64,000 bases of DNA, taken from contig JAUYUB010000011.1 of the NCBI GenBank assembly GCA_030692765.1, positions 1-64,000 on the forward strand, read 5' to 3'. The notes under the pieces are model-generated. The model was not told the origin of the DNA, ran no database searches, and saw nothing but the letters and a program-made list of their open reading frames with translations. The DNA comes from Sulfuricurvum sp. GTDB taxonomy: Bacteria; Campylobacterota; Campylobacteria; Campylobacterales; Sulfurimonadaceae. The number at the start of each line of letters is the position of its first letter. Positions within the stretch are counted from its first letter, which is position 1. A program made the translations under genes and the position numbers. This document shows, one piece after another, positions 28,311 to 36,895 of this stretch.

Positions 28311-28405
28311 CATACTTTTGTAAAAATCCAGTAAAACTTTCTTAACCTTGAGTAAGGGTAGTTGGATACAATTGTCTCCTAAATATGGTTGTGAGGAATT
28401 TTTAA

Positions 28406-29752
28406 GTGAATATGAGACAGATGCAATCGATCGAATTAGATGGGTTGAGTGTAGACGATAAGCGCAGTGAAATACGTCGTTATTTTCATCAAGGCTTTGA
28501 TCTTTTTGAATCGCTGTTTGAGCTTTTTAAATCGGATACTGTTTTTTATGAACAGCCGGAACCGACACGTCATCCGATGATTTTTTATTTTGGGCATACG
28601 GCTGTTTTCTATATTAATAAACTTGTTTTATTCGGAGTATTAAGCGAAGGAATTGATCCCCGTTTTGAAGCGCTTTTCGCAGTGGGTGTGGATGAGATGG
28701 TCTGGGATAATATGAACGAGCGTTTCGAGGGGTTTGGTGTTGATACGGTCCGCCAATACCGTAAAGCGGTTCGCTCTTGCGTGGATGAGCTTATAACTCA
28801 ACTGCCGCTTACTCTCTCCATCACACAGGAAGACTCTTTTTGGGCGATACTCATGGGGTGTGAACATGAGCGTATACATATTGAAACTTCCAGCGTTTTA
28901 CATCGTCAGCTGCCTCTTGAATTGGTTAAAAACCATGCTGATTTCCCATTGTGCCCATTAAGCGGTGAGGGGCTTGAAAACTCGATGGTGGCAATTGGAG
29001 GCAAAACAGTTACGTTGGGTAAAGGCATGAAAGACCATGGACTCTACGGATGGGATAACGAGTATGGAACCGCTACGTATGAAGTAGATGATTTTGAAGC
29101 ATCGCTTTACTTGGTAAGCAACGGAGAATATCTGGATTTTGTCAATGCAAACGGGTATAAAATACAACGCTGGTGGGACGAAGAGGGGATAAAATACTTA
29201 TCGATTCGCAACACTGTATGCCCGCCATTTTGGATACCTAAAGAAGATGGTAGTTTCGCCTATCGTTCTCTAGCGCAGGAGATAGCCATGCCTTACGATT
29301 GGCCCGTAGAGGTGAATGCTCTCGAAGCACAGGCTTTTTGTCGATGGAAAAGTGCTCAAGACGGGGTAAGTTACCGTCTTCCGACAGAAGCCGAATACGG
29401 CGTTCTTTTGGATGAGTGCGGTATCGTGAGTGATATTTTTGATGATACTACGGCAAATCTTAATCTTGCCCATTTTGCTTCATCGGTTCCCATCAATACG
29501 TTTTTTCACGGTAAAGTATACGATGCGGTAGGCAATGTTTGGCAATGGACCAGTACTCCTATGGATGGGTTTGAAGGATTCGCACCACATCCATTGTACG
29601 ATGATTTCTCAACGCCTACTTTTGATACAAAACATAATATTCTCAAGGGAGGATCTTGGATCTCAACGGGAAATGAGATAGTGAGGGCTTCACGCTATGC
29701 GTTTAGACGCCATTTTATCCAGCATGCCGGATTTCGTTATGTGGCCGATTGA
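28406..29752 (+). CDS. ovoA: 5-Histidylcysteine sulfoxide synthase (OvoA N-terminal type, no methyltransferase domain)
   Basis: 448 residues. The N-terminal DinB-like domain carries a probable three-His iron site (H64 in FGHT, H154 and H158 in CEHERIHIETS). The C-terminal FGE-sulfatase domain has YGWDNEYG, VGNVWQWT and KGGSWISTGNE. HERIHIETSSVL and the ending RRHFIQHAGFRYV match OvoA rather than EgtB. OvoA joins Cys sulfur to C5 of histidine with O2. Full OvoA proteins have a further methyltransferase domain of some 250 residues; this one stops before it. Start GTG 28406 with GAGGAA upstream. The ovoB-like gene follows with TGATG overlap. Confidence 0.85.
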   Translation: MNMRQMQSIELDGLSVDDKRSEIRRYFHQGFDLFESLFELFKSDTVFYEQPEPTRHPMIFYFGHTAVFYINKLVLFGVLSEGIDPRFEALFAVGVDEMVWDNMNERFEGFGVDTVRQYRKAVRSCVDELITQLPLTLSITQEDSFWAILMGCEHERIHIETSSVLHRQLPLELVKNHADFPLCPLSGEGLENSMVAIGGKTVTLGKGMKDHGLYGWDNEYGTATYEVDDFEASLYLVSNGEYLDFVNANGYKIQRWWDEEGIKYLSIRNTVCPPFWIPKEDGSFAYRSLAQEIAMPYDWPVEVNALEAQAFCRWKSAQDGVSYRLPTEAEYGVLLDECGIVSDIFDDTTANLNLAHFASSVPINTFFHGKVYDAVGNVWQWTSTPMDGFEGFAPHPLYDDFSTPTFDTKHNILKGGSWISTGNEIVRASRYAFRRHFIQHAGFRYVAD

Positions 29753-30927
29753 TGGGTGACTTTGATTTTATAGACAGATCGGTAAGCAATGCTGAAAAGC
29801 ACACCCTTAAAGAAAAACTTTTTGGCACACAAGAAGTGCTTCCGATGTGGGTCGCGGATATGGATATCGCCACACCTTCGTGTGTTTTAGAGGCAGTACG
29901 TCATCGACTGGAACATCCGATTATCGGGTATGAGATTATGAGCAAGACTGCGTATGAAGCGCAGTGTGATTGGGTAGAACGTCATCATGGATGGAAAATA
30001 AGTACAGAGTGGTTAAGCTATTCTCCTTCCGTTGTAGCATCGATTGGGTGTGCTATTCGAGCGTTTAGCGATGAGGGGGATGAAATTATCGTACAAAGTC
30101 CTGTCTATCCGCCATTTTATGACATGGTCCGCAGCAATAATCGCAAATTGCTACTTAATGCGCTTATGCAAGATGCTCAGGGAGAATATCGCTTCGATTT
30201 GGAAGATTTAAAGGCCAAAATCACCCCTAAAACAAAACTCTTATTACTGTGCTCTCCGCATAATCCTGTAGGACGCGTTTGGCGAAGAGAAGAATTGATC
30301 GCACTTGGAGAGCTGTGTGTTCAAAACGGTATTGTCATCATTAGCGATGAGGTACATTGTGATATTGTTTTTAGTGAAAGTACCCATATCCCATTGGCGT
30401 CGCTATCACCAATATTGAGTGAGAATACGGTGACGTTGATGGGTCCAGGTAAAACGTTTAATATGGCCGGATTTTCGATCTCTACGGTGGTTATTGCATC
30501 GTCGCAATTGCGTGAGCGCTACCGCAAAGAGCAGCATAAAGTTCATTATGGAGATGGTGCCGTATTGTCGCATGTGGCTTTTGAGGCAGCATATAGCCAA
30601 GGGGATGTATGGTATCAAAATTTAATGAATCATTTGAGTACCAATAGAGCGATGATTGAACAATGGTGTATTGCCCATCCTGTCATCGGATTTCGAAAGC
30701 CTCAAGGTACGTATTTGGCATGGTTGGATTGTCGTGCCTTGAAGATGGGTGACCGAGAGTTACGGGACTTTTTTGTCAAAGAGGCAGGCTTGGGTCTGAG
30801 TGCCGGTCTTAGTTTCGGAAAAGAGGGATCGGGATACATGCGTCTGAATTTTGCAGTTGCACGCGAAGTATTACAGCAGGCATTACGGCAACTTTCTGAG
30901 GCTCTAGTGAGAAACGGTTATGGATGA
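29752..30927 (+). CDS. ovoB: OvoB/MalY-type PLP C-S lyase
   Basis: 391 residues of the MalY/PatB cystathionine beta-lyase-like family (LPMWVADMDIATP, CSPHNPVGRVW, ISDEVHCDIV, MGPGKTFNMAG with the PLP Lys). Directly after and overlapping the OvoA-type gene, it is best read as OvoB, which splits 5-histidylcysteine sulfoxide to 5-thiohistidine. By sequence alone it could be a general beta-C-S lyase. I start at ATG 29752, which shares bases with the upstream stop. Confidence 0.8.
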   Translation: MGDFDFIDRSVSNAEKHTLKEKLFGTQEVLPMWVADMDIATPSCVLEAVRHRLEHPIIGYEIMSKTAYEAQCDWVERHHGWKISTEWLSYSPSVVASIGCAIRAFSDEGDEIIVQSPVYPPFYDMVRSNNRKLLLNALMQDAQGEYRFDLEDLKAKITPKTKLLLLCSPHNPVGRVWRREELIALGELCVQNGIVIISDEVHCDIVFSESTHIPLASLSPILSENTVTLMGPGKTFNMAGFSISTVVIASSQLRERYRKEQHKVHYGDGAVLSHVAFEAAYSQGDVWYQNLMNHLSTNRAMIEQWCIAHPVIGFRKPQGTYLAWLDCRALKMGDRELRDFFVKEAGLGLSAGLSFGKEGSGYMRLNFAVAREVLQQALRQLSEALVRNGYG

Positions 30928-31330
30928 AAAGATAAGGAAATTTATTTCCAAGCATCATCTGCTCTCTTTGGCAACATTTGGAGAGTCGTTGTGGTGCTGT
31001 TCGGCCTTTTATGCTTTTGATATAGATACAGCTACTTTTATTATCGCATCGGATGAACAAACCCATCATATTCAAAATATTAAAAAGAACCTGCGTGTAG
31101 CGGGTACTGTTTCGCAAGAGACAAAGGTGGTTGGAAAGATACAGGGGATACAGTTTACGGGAGAGATAAGGCGTGTCACGGATGAGAAAGAGCATGCGCT
31201 ATATCTGGATAGATTCCCGTATGCAAGGGCGATGAATCCGACATTGTGGAAGATTGAACTTGAGACGATCAAAATGACCGATAATACGTTGGGCTTTGGA
31301 AAAAAACTTATTTGGAATCGGGAAATTTAG
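30920..31330 (+). CDS. Pyridoxamine-phosphate-oxidase-like flavin-barrel protein (YhbP-like)
   Basis: 136 residues with the split-barrel FMN-binding fold (LLSLATFGESLWCCSAFYAF, TATFIIASDEQTHHIQNI, GIQFTGEIRRV). It resembles the YhbP/UPF0306 group, whose function is unknown. It overlaps the ovoB-like gene by 8 bp, so it belongs to the same operon. A role in redox handling of the thiol product is only a guess from context. Confidence 0.7.
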   Translation: MDEKIRKFISKHHLLSLATFGESLWCCSAFYAFDIDTATFIIASDEQTHHIQNIKKNLRVAGTVSQETKVVGKIQGIQFTGEIRRVTDEKEHALYLDRFPYARAMNPTLWKIELETIKMTDNTLGFGKKLIWNREI

Positions 31331-31415
31331 AGGTAAAAAAACTGCACGGTTTTCCGCTGGAGCTCAATACGACTTGAGAGGGGAGAAATTTACTTTTAAA
31401 CCCGTACGCCTTGCA

Positions 31416-31440
31416 CCCATGGGGCTGATGGGCTTCCCAT
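31416..31440 (+). other. Three-arm alternating hairpin in the spacer before dut
   Basis: CCCAT (31416-31420), ATGGG (31428-31432) and CCCAT (31436-31440) can pair in two mutually exclusive ways, because the middle arm fits either neighbour. The 196-nt spacer 31331-31526 otherwise holds only a TATAAT at 31498-31503, 23 nt before dut, with no good -35. Significance unknown. Confidence 0.3.
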
Positions 31441-31526
31441 GTGACAAAATAATAGCTACACCGATGACAATTGATTTTTTGCATAGGGAATTTTACCTAT
31501 AATTTCATACTTTGAAAAGGATATTT

Positions 31527-32213
31527 ATGAATAAATTACTTTGTATGTTTGAACTTCAGCAGCAGCTCAATGATTCTACCAATGGAAAAGGGTGGGAAAA
31601 CGGAATAACCAAAAACGGTAAAAAGATCAATTGGCGCCGCTGTATTACGATGGAATCTGCCGAAATGATCGACTCTTTCGGGTGGAAACATTGGAAGAGC
31701 ATTGCGTCAGAGACCGATTATGCAAACCTGCAAATCGAAATTGTCGATGTGTGGCATTTTGTGATGAGTCTGGTATTGGAATTTGCGCACAAAACAGGAT
31801 CGGAAAGTATTTCTGAACTGGTTGAGAGAATCGCACAAACTCCCGAGTATCAAAAAATTAATAATGATACAGATTTGAATTTTGGTAATGATGAGCTTTT
31901 GATGTTCCGCATCGAAAATGTGATGCGACTTTCTTTGATTCCTGTCTCTCCCGAAATGATCGGGGCTTTGATCGAAGAATTTTTTGAGCTTACACATTTG
32001 GGCGCCTTGAATGCAACACAGCTTTACCGTCTGTATGTTGGCAAAAATATCCTTAATCAATTCCGGCAAGATCACGGGTATAAGGAGGGAAGCTATATCA
32101 AAGTATGGAATGGGGAAGAGGACAATGTGGTTATGAAGCGTGCATGGGACAAAAACCCTGATATGACGCCGACACAATTGTATGACGCGCTAAAATCTGC
32201 TTATCCTGCGTAA
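31527..32213 (+). CDS. dut: Dimeric-type dUTP diphosphatase
   Basis: 228 residues of the all-alpha dimeric dUTPase family found in Campylobacter, kinetoplastids and some phages, unlike the usual trimeric Dut. RRCITMESAEMIDSFGWKHWK and QIEIVDVWHFVMSL bring the metal-binding Glu and Asp residues. It hydrolyses dUTP (and often dUDP) to dUMP, keeping uracil out of DNA. ATG 31527 has AAAAGGA upstream; the frame opens at TTG 31512 but that lies in the ribosome site. Confidence 0.9.
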   Translation: MNKLLCMFELQQQLNDSTNGKGWENGITKNGKKINWRRCITMESAEMIDSFGWKHWKSIASETDYANLQIEIVDVWHFVMSLVLEFAHKTGSESISELVERIAQTPEYQKINNDTDLNFGNDELLMFRIENVMRLSLIPVSPEMIGALIEEFFELTHLGALNATQLYRLYVGKNILNQFRQDHGYKEGSYIKVWNGEEDNVVMKRAWDKNPDMTPTQLYDALKSAYPA

Positions 32214-32228
32214 AACATTATTTTAAAC

Positions 32229-32252
32229 GCCAAAGGAATTCATCCCTTTGGC
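32229..32252. terminator. Bidirectional terminator between dut and htrB
   Basis: GCCAAAGG (32229-32236) and CCTTTGGC (32245-32252) form a perfect 8-bp stem with an 8-nt loop, placed between two convergent genes. T-rich sequence (32217-32225) lies on the dut side, so the poly-U orientation is poor for both genes. The position between convergent stops is the main support. Confidence 0.4.
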
Positions 32253-32283
32253 TACGTTAGCCACTGGGGCACTAAAGCTTGCC

Positions 32284-33168
32284 CTATCGGGCAGAGTATA
32301 TTTCTTGATATTCGCTTTTCCACCGTTTGTGGCACCAAAACCAGAATTTTGGGTTGTCACGGATGACTTTTTCGAGATCATCAACCTGACGCTGTGTCGC
32401 GTCAATAATCGCCTGCTCATCATCCCCTTTTACTTCAATAGGTTCTTCGAATCGTATCGTATAATTTTCTTCATCATCTGTATCAATATAAAGAGCAATA
32501 ATGGGCGCATTATACTTACGAGAAAGTTGTGCTGCCGCAGAAGTATGATACGTAGGGTGATTGAAAAAATCAGCTTTTATACCTGATTTGGCATTGCTGG
32601 ACTGATCGATCAAGAGAGATACGCATTGGTTGTTTTTTAAAGCACGTGCCAGATGTTTGATCGCTCCATTTTTTTCCACAAGATTGAGACGATGACGAGT
32701 TCTGGCCTCAAGTAAATAGGGATTGAACGCATCATTGTCCAGCCCTTTATAAATAGAGGTAATCGGAGTAATGAGTGCTGCCAGAGAAGCCGCACCGATT
32801 TCCCAATTCCCATGATGGGCAGATATAAAGATAATCGGACGGTTTTGACTCAGATATAAATCTACCATCTCTCTGTTTTCAAATGTAACGTGTTTTGCCA
32901 ACTCTTCAGCACGGTTTCGTCTGTTCTCCATTACTTGCAGTAAATTGAGCGCTAGATTTTGGTAGCAATAGTGTTCTATCTCTTTTTTTTCTGCGTGATT
33001 CAAAGTGTCTTGAAAAGCAAAATTAATATTGGCCTGGATAATACGGTTGCGTTTATGAGCCAACAAATGAGCAATTGAAGCAAGAGTGAAAAAGAGCTTT
33101 TTCCTCCAACTGTGTGGTAACAGCATGACGAGCCAATCAAAAAGTAAAAAGAAGTAAAAACCTATCAT
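32284..33168 (-). CDS. htrB: Lipid A biosynthesis acyltransferase (LpxL/HtrB family)
   Basis: 294 residues. An N-terminal membrane helix is followed by the HX4E acyltransferase motif (H118 to E123, in HHGNWE), then LLIDQ and NPKFWFWCHKRWK at the C-terminus. It adds a secondary acyl chain to Kdo2-lipid IVA. It overlaps the waaC stop by 4 bp (ATGA), the waaC-htrB order of Campylobacter LOS loci. Confidence 0.92.
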   Translation of the reverse strand: MIGFYFFLLFDWLVMLLPHSWRKKLFFTLASIAHLLAHKRNRIIQANINFAFQDTLNHAEKKEIEHYCYQNLALNLLQVMENRRNRAEELAKHVTFENREMVDLYLSQNRPIIFISAHHGNWEIGAASLAALITPITSIYKGLDNDAFNPYLLEARTRHRLNLVEKNGAIKHLARALKNNQCVSLLIDQSSNAKSGIKADFFNHPTYHTSAAAQLSRKYNAPIIALYIDTDDEENYTIRFEEPIEVKGDDEQAIIDATQRQVDDLEKVIRDNPKFWFWCHKRWKSEYQEIYSAR

Positions 33169-34148
33169 AAAAGTTCAATCGCTTTGTCGGCAATGTGCTG
33201 AGGCTCTATTCGCTTTATCGAAAAATCATTGCGATTGATATGATAAATATCGACTGTGGAGGGTGATTTGATTGAAATATTGACAGATGTCAGATAGATC
33301 ATCCTCTCGTTTGTCGGTCCAAACAAGGTTATAGAGGGGCGGTTCATCGCCCATGCCATATGGGTAGGTCCTGTGTCATTGCCTATGGTAAGTGGACAGC
33401 CGGCAATAAAATTTACGAGCCGAGGAAGGGACATCTTATCTGCGATAACGGCATTATTGGAGTGTTGTACTATCCATAGGGCATCTTGATACTCGGACTG
33501 GCTTCCCCAAATAAGATGACAAGGATGGGGAAGTAAATCACACAGAGTTGCAAAGTGTTCTTTGGGATAGCATTTACTGGGCCATGATGCACCGATGACA
33601 AGCGCAATTTTTTTCTCGTTATCGGTGGATAGAGTGTACGCAAACACAGGAAGCTTTTGTTCTATCAATGCATCCGAATAGGGGATATCTAGCGCTTGAG
33701 TAATTACCATCACGTTTCGTTTGATAACATTTAAATCATAGGGGATGGCAGAAGTGGTCTTGTAAAACCATGAGGCAACTCCTTCTCGCGCACTGTTACG
33801 ATCAAAACCATGCACAGGTCCGCGTAAAAATACGGTTACCATGGCCGATTTTAAAAGCCCTTGCGCGTCAATAATATGGTCGTAAGATTTACGAGAACGT
33901 AATGAGCGGATTGTGGTACGTAGTAGTGACAGGTTCTTCTGCTTTTTGATTCTTTTGAGAGGGATAGGGATAACTTCATTGAGTAGTGGATGCCCGATTA
34001 AAATAGGGGAGAAGGCCTCTTCAACAAACCAATCGATAATGGCATCGGGATAATGGTTGTGAATAATTTGCAATACTACTGCGGTATTTACGATGTCCCC
34101 AAGCGCACTAAGCCGGACAATAGCAATACGCAAAGAGGCTCTATTCAT
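33165..34148 (-). CDS. waaC: ADP-heptose:LPS heptosyltransferase I
   Basis: 327 residues, GT9 family. IVRLSALGDIVNT near the N-terminus, DAQGLLKSA, and GNDTGPTHMAWA with FGPTN at the C-terminal donor site are characteristic. It adds the first heptose to Kdo of the LPS core. It is first in the waaC-htrB pair, and divergent from the gene at 34216. Confidence 0.92.
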   Translation of the reverse strand: MNRASLRIAIVRLSALGDIVNTAVVLQIIHNHYPDAIIDWFVEEAFSPILIGHPLLNEVIPIPLKRIKKQKNLSLLRTTIRSLRSRKSYDHIIDAQGLLKSAMVTVFLRGPVHGFDRNSAREGVASWFYKTTSAIPYDLNVIKRNVMVITQALDIPYSDALIEQKLPVFAYTLSTDNEKKIALVIGASWPSKCYPKEHFATLCDLLPHPCHLIWGSQSEYQDALWIVQHSNNAVIADKMSLPRLVNFIAGCPLTIGNDTGPTHMAWAMNRPSITLFGPTNERMIYLTSVNISIKSPSTVDIYHINRNDFSIKRIEPQHIADKAIELL

Positions 34149-34215
34149 AAGCGCAATTATAGCGTAAACAAGCTACAATTTTTTAATTTTAGACATATGA
34201 ACAAGGTTGGAAGCG

Positions 34216-35124
34216 ATGGTTATTCAAGAAATACAGCAATATTCTGAAATTCGCCCAAAAGCAAGGGCTTACTTTTGTTATCTCTTTCATAAAAATCTCC
34301 CCAACCATCTTCCGTCAGTTTCCGTTGAGTCGATTATGGCACGTATGCTCAAGATTAGAGGCGATTTAGAGGGTATTGACGCGATGTATCTGCTTGATGC
34401 CAAAGGCAATCAGATAGGCGCCACGTATGTAAAAGACGGCAAGAGAATAGAAGATGACGGCAAGAGCCGTTCTACTCGTGCTTATTATTACCGTGCGATG
34501 CATGAACAGCGATGTACGATTACGGACCCTTATCCTTCGCTGATTAACGATGATTTGACCGTAACGGCGTCACAGCCTATTTTTGATGAGCACGGCGAGA
34601 TCATCTATGTAGCTTGTATGGATATGCCATTAAATGAAGTTTTGAAAATTGCGCATCCGATGGCATTGGAATCATCAGCCGGGCGCTTTTTCAGATTGGG
34701 ATATGCAGGATTTACAATAGTCCTTGCCTTCGTTTCACTGCTTCTTTTTGTCAAAGGGATTGAAGGATTTTTATCCTACGGATTTGGGCATATCGAGAGT
34801 ATTGAGATCAAAGATATTTTTGAATCGACGATTTTGCTCACTCTCTCTCTTGCTATCTTTGACTTGGTAAAGACTCTTTTTGAAGAAGAGGTCCTTGGGC
34901 GGCTTAAAAATGATCAAACTTCCAGTATTCATAAAACAATGGTCCGTTTTTTAGGCTCTATTATTATTGCACTTTCTATTGAAGCCTTGATGTTGGTCTT
35001 TAAGTTTGCAATGACGGAACCTGCCATGTTGGTCAATGCTATTTATATTATAGGAGGAGTAGCGATGCTGTTAGTTGGGCTTGCCGTCTACATTCGATTT
35101 ACCAATTTGGGAGAACGTCATTGA
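34216..35124 (+). CDS. PDC-sensor-domain membrane protein
   Basis: 302 residues. The N-terminal half (about 1-150) resembles a PDC/Cache sensor (IDAMYLLDAKGNQIGATYVKDG, YYRAMHEQRCTITDPYPSL, VTASQPIFDEHGEIIYVACMDM). Three or four membrane helices follow (about 160-180, 215-235, 255-275, 280-295). There is no output domain such as a kinase, GGDEF or MCP module. No N-terminal membrane helix is seen, so the sensor may be cytoplasmic. ATG 34216 is chosen over TTG 34207. It runs into hisH with overlap. Function not recognised. Confidence 0.7.
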   Translation: MVIQEIQQYSEIRPKARAYFCYLFHKNLPNHLPSVSVESIMARMLKIRGDLEGIDAMYLLDAKGNQIGATYVKDGKRIEDDGKSRSTRAYYYRAMHEQRCTITDPYPSLINDDLTVTASQPIFDEHGEIIYVACMDMPLNEVLKIAHPMALESSAGRFFRLGYAGFTIVLAFVSLLLFVKGIEGFLSYGFGHIESIEIKDIFESTILLTLSLAIFDLVKTLFEEEVLGRLKNDQTSSIHKTMVRFLGSIIIALSIEALMLVFKFAMTEPAMLVNAIYIIGGVAMLLVGLAVYIRFTNLGERH

Positions 35125-35732
35125 TCGCTATTGTTGATTACAATATGGGTAATCTGGCGAGTGTTCGCAATGCATTTAATGTGTTGGGCCAAGAGGTAGC
35201 CATTGAATCCAATCCTGATAAGCTAGCACAATACGATCGCATTATTCTTCCCGGAGTAGGAGCCTATGGCGATGCGATGGAGCATTTGAAAACCAATGGA
35301 ATGGACGAAGCCGTTACCCAATACGCTCAAACCGGAAAGTATGTTTTAGGGATTTGTTTGGGAATGCAGCTGTTGTTTGATTCCAGCGAAGAGTTCGGAA
35401 TCACGGCAGGGCTTGGTTTGATCCCCGGACGTGTCGTTGCGTTTGATTCAAGCCGTTTTCATACACCGCTAAAAGTTCCGCATATGGGTTGGAATCGGAT
35501 GCAAACGCATGGTCATCCTCTTTTTGAAGGCTTGGATGAAGGGCATTATCTGTATTTTGTTCACTCTTATCATGCTTTATGCGCACACAAAGAGCACAGT
35601 ATTGGTGAAACGGTTTATGGATACGAGTTTACAAGTGCCGTAGCACGGGATAATATCATGGGGATACAGCCGCATCCTGAAAAAAGCCATGAAAATGGAC
35701 TTCGATTACTTAAAAATTTTATTACGCTGTAA
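35121..35732 (+). CDS. hisH: Imidazole glycerol phosphate synthase subunit HisH
   Basis: 203 residues. It is the glutaminase of IGP synthase in histidine synthesis: YNMGNLASV, LPGVGAYGDAM, the nucleophile in GICLGMQLLF, and the His/Glu pair near GIQPHPEKS. The start is TTG 35121, overlapping the preceding stop. Its partner HisF is not in the window. Confidence 0.95.
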   Translation: MIAIVDYNMGNLASVRNAFNVLGQEVAIESNPDKLAQYDRIILPGVGAYGDAMEHLKTNGMDEAVTQYAQTGKYVLGICLGMQLLFDSSEEFGITAGLGLIPGRVVAFDSSRFHTPLKVPHMGWNRMQTHGHPLFEGLDEGHYLYFVHSYHALCAHKEHSIGETVYGYEFTSAVARDNIMGIQPHPEKSHENGLRLLKNFITL

Positions 35733-35744
35733 AGGATACAAACG

Positions 35745-36443
35745 ATGACTATTTTTCCCGCAATCGATCTTAAAGACGGTAAAGCCGTCCGTCTGACCAA
35801 AGGGTTGATGGAGAGTGCTAAAATCTATTCGGATACTCCATGGGAACTGGTGAAGACATTTGAAGAAATGGGTGCTACATGGGTTCATTTGGTAGATCTC
35901 AATGGAGCATTTGCAGGTGAACCTAAAAATTTAGATCAAATACGCAAGATTCGCGAAAACTGCAAGGTCAAGCTTCAATTAGGCGGTGGAATCCGTGATG
36001 AAGCGACGATTAAGCGCTATCTTGATCTTGGGATTGATCGGCTGATCTTAGGATCGATTGCTTTACGGGATCCTGAATTTGTGAAAGCAATGGCGGCGAA
36101 GTATCCGATCGTTGTGGGTATTGATGCGATTGATGGTTATGTTGCGGTTGAGGGATGGGGTGAAGTTAGCTCCATGAAAGCCACTGATTTGGCTCGTAAG
36201 TTTGCGGATGCAGGGGTACAAGCTATTATTTGCACCGATGTTGGGCGTGATGGTACACTTTCTGGCGTAAATGTCGATTTTACCCTTGAAATTGCACGAG
36301 CATGTGGAATTCCAACCATTGCGAGTGGCGGGGTGAAAGATGATGGAGACATTGAGTCTTTACTGGCAACAGGTGAAGTAGCCGGTGTTATTGTCGGAAA
36401 AGCGTTTTATGAGGGAACAATTGATCTAAAACGTTTTTTTTAA
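35745..36443 (+). CDS. hisA: ProFAR isomerase HisA
   Basis: 232 residues, a TIM barrel. [15 protein letters not shown] with the catalytic Asp, [42 protein letters not shown] and [11 protein letters not shown] are all conserved. It isomerises ProFAR to PRFAR for HisHF. It lies 12 nt after hisH. Confidence 0.95.
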   Translation: MTIFPAIDLKDGKAVRLTKGLMESAKIYSDTPWELVKTFEEMGATWVHLVDLNGAFAGEPKNLDQIRKIRENCKVKLQLGGGIRDEATIKRYLDLGIDRLILGSIALRDPEFVKAMAAKYPIVVGIDAIDGYVAVEGWGEVSSMKATDLARKFADAGVQAIICTDVGRDGTLSGVNVDFTLEIARACGIPTIASGGVKDDGDIESLLATGEVAGVIVGKAFYEGTIDLKRFF

Positions 36444-36517
36444 ACTTCACACAAAGTTCATTTGGCTATTATTGGATAGTTATTCTAGAGAATTATATGA
36501 ATGGTAAAGGAATCACT

Positions 36518-36895
36518 TTGAAGTTATTAGTAGTAGATGATAGTTCAACAATGCGCCGTATTATTAAAAACACTCTTTCACGTCTTGGATATGAAGATGT
36601 TTTAGAAGGAGAAGACGGGGTTCAGGGATGGAATGTTTTGAATGAGAATCCAGATATGGGGATGCTCATTACGGATTGGAACATGCCGGAGATGAACGGG
36701 TTGGAACTGGTTAAAAAAGTTCGTGCAGATGCACGCTTTACAGACCTTCCGATTATTATGGTAACAACTGAGGGTGGAAAAACAGAAGTAATTACTGCAC
36801 TCAAAGCAGGCGTTAACAACTATATTGTCAAACCATTTACCCCTCAGGTGCTTAAAGAAAAACTTGCGGCAGTTCTCGGTACCCCTGAGGCGTAA
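36518..36895 (+). CDS. cheY: Chemotaxis response regulator CheY
   Basis: About 125 residues, a single receiver domain. The acidic pair in VVDDSS, the phospho-acceptor Asp in LITDWNMPEMNG, the Thr in MVTTEGGK and the Lys in YIVKPF are present. TTG 36518, with AAAGG 7 nt upstream, gives the family N-terminus MKLLVVDDSS; ATG 36497 would add seven residues. It feeds chemoreceptor signals to FliM. It is first in cheY-prmA-ftsH-psd-like, the Campylobacter order. Confidence 0.9.
   Translation: MKLLVVDDSSTMRRIIKNTLSRLGYEDVLEGEDGVQGWNVLNENPDMGMLITDWNMPEMNGLELVKKVRADARFTDLPIIMVTTEGGKTEVITALKAGVNNYIVKPFTPQVLKEKLAAVLGTPEA

Noticed and set aside
28347-28353. CTTGAGT, a perfect HAIR half-site before the ovoA-like gene
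   Set aside because: The second half at the required spacing reads GTTGGAT, not ACTCAAG, so it is not a HAIR operator.
31296-31502. 68-codon open frame after the flavin-barrel gene
   Set aside because: It starts at TTG inside the previous gene, lacks a ribosome site, and its peptide has no domain-like pattern; the spacer hairpin explains the sequence as well.
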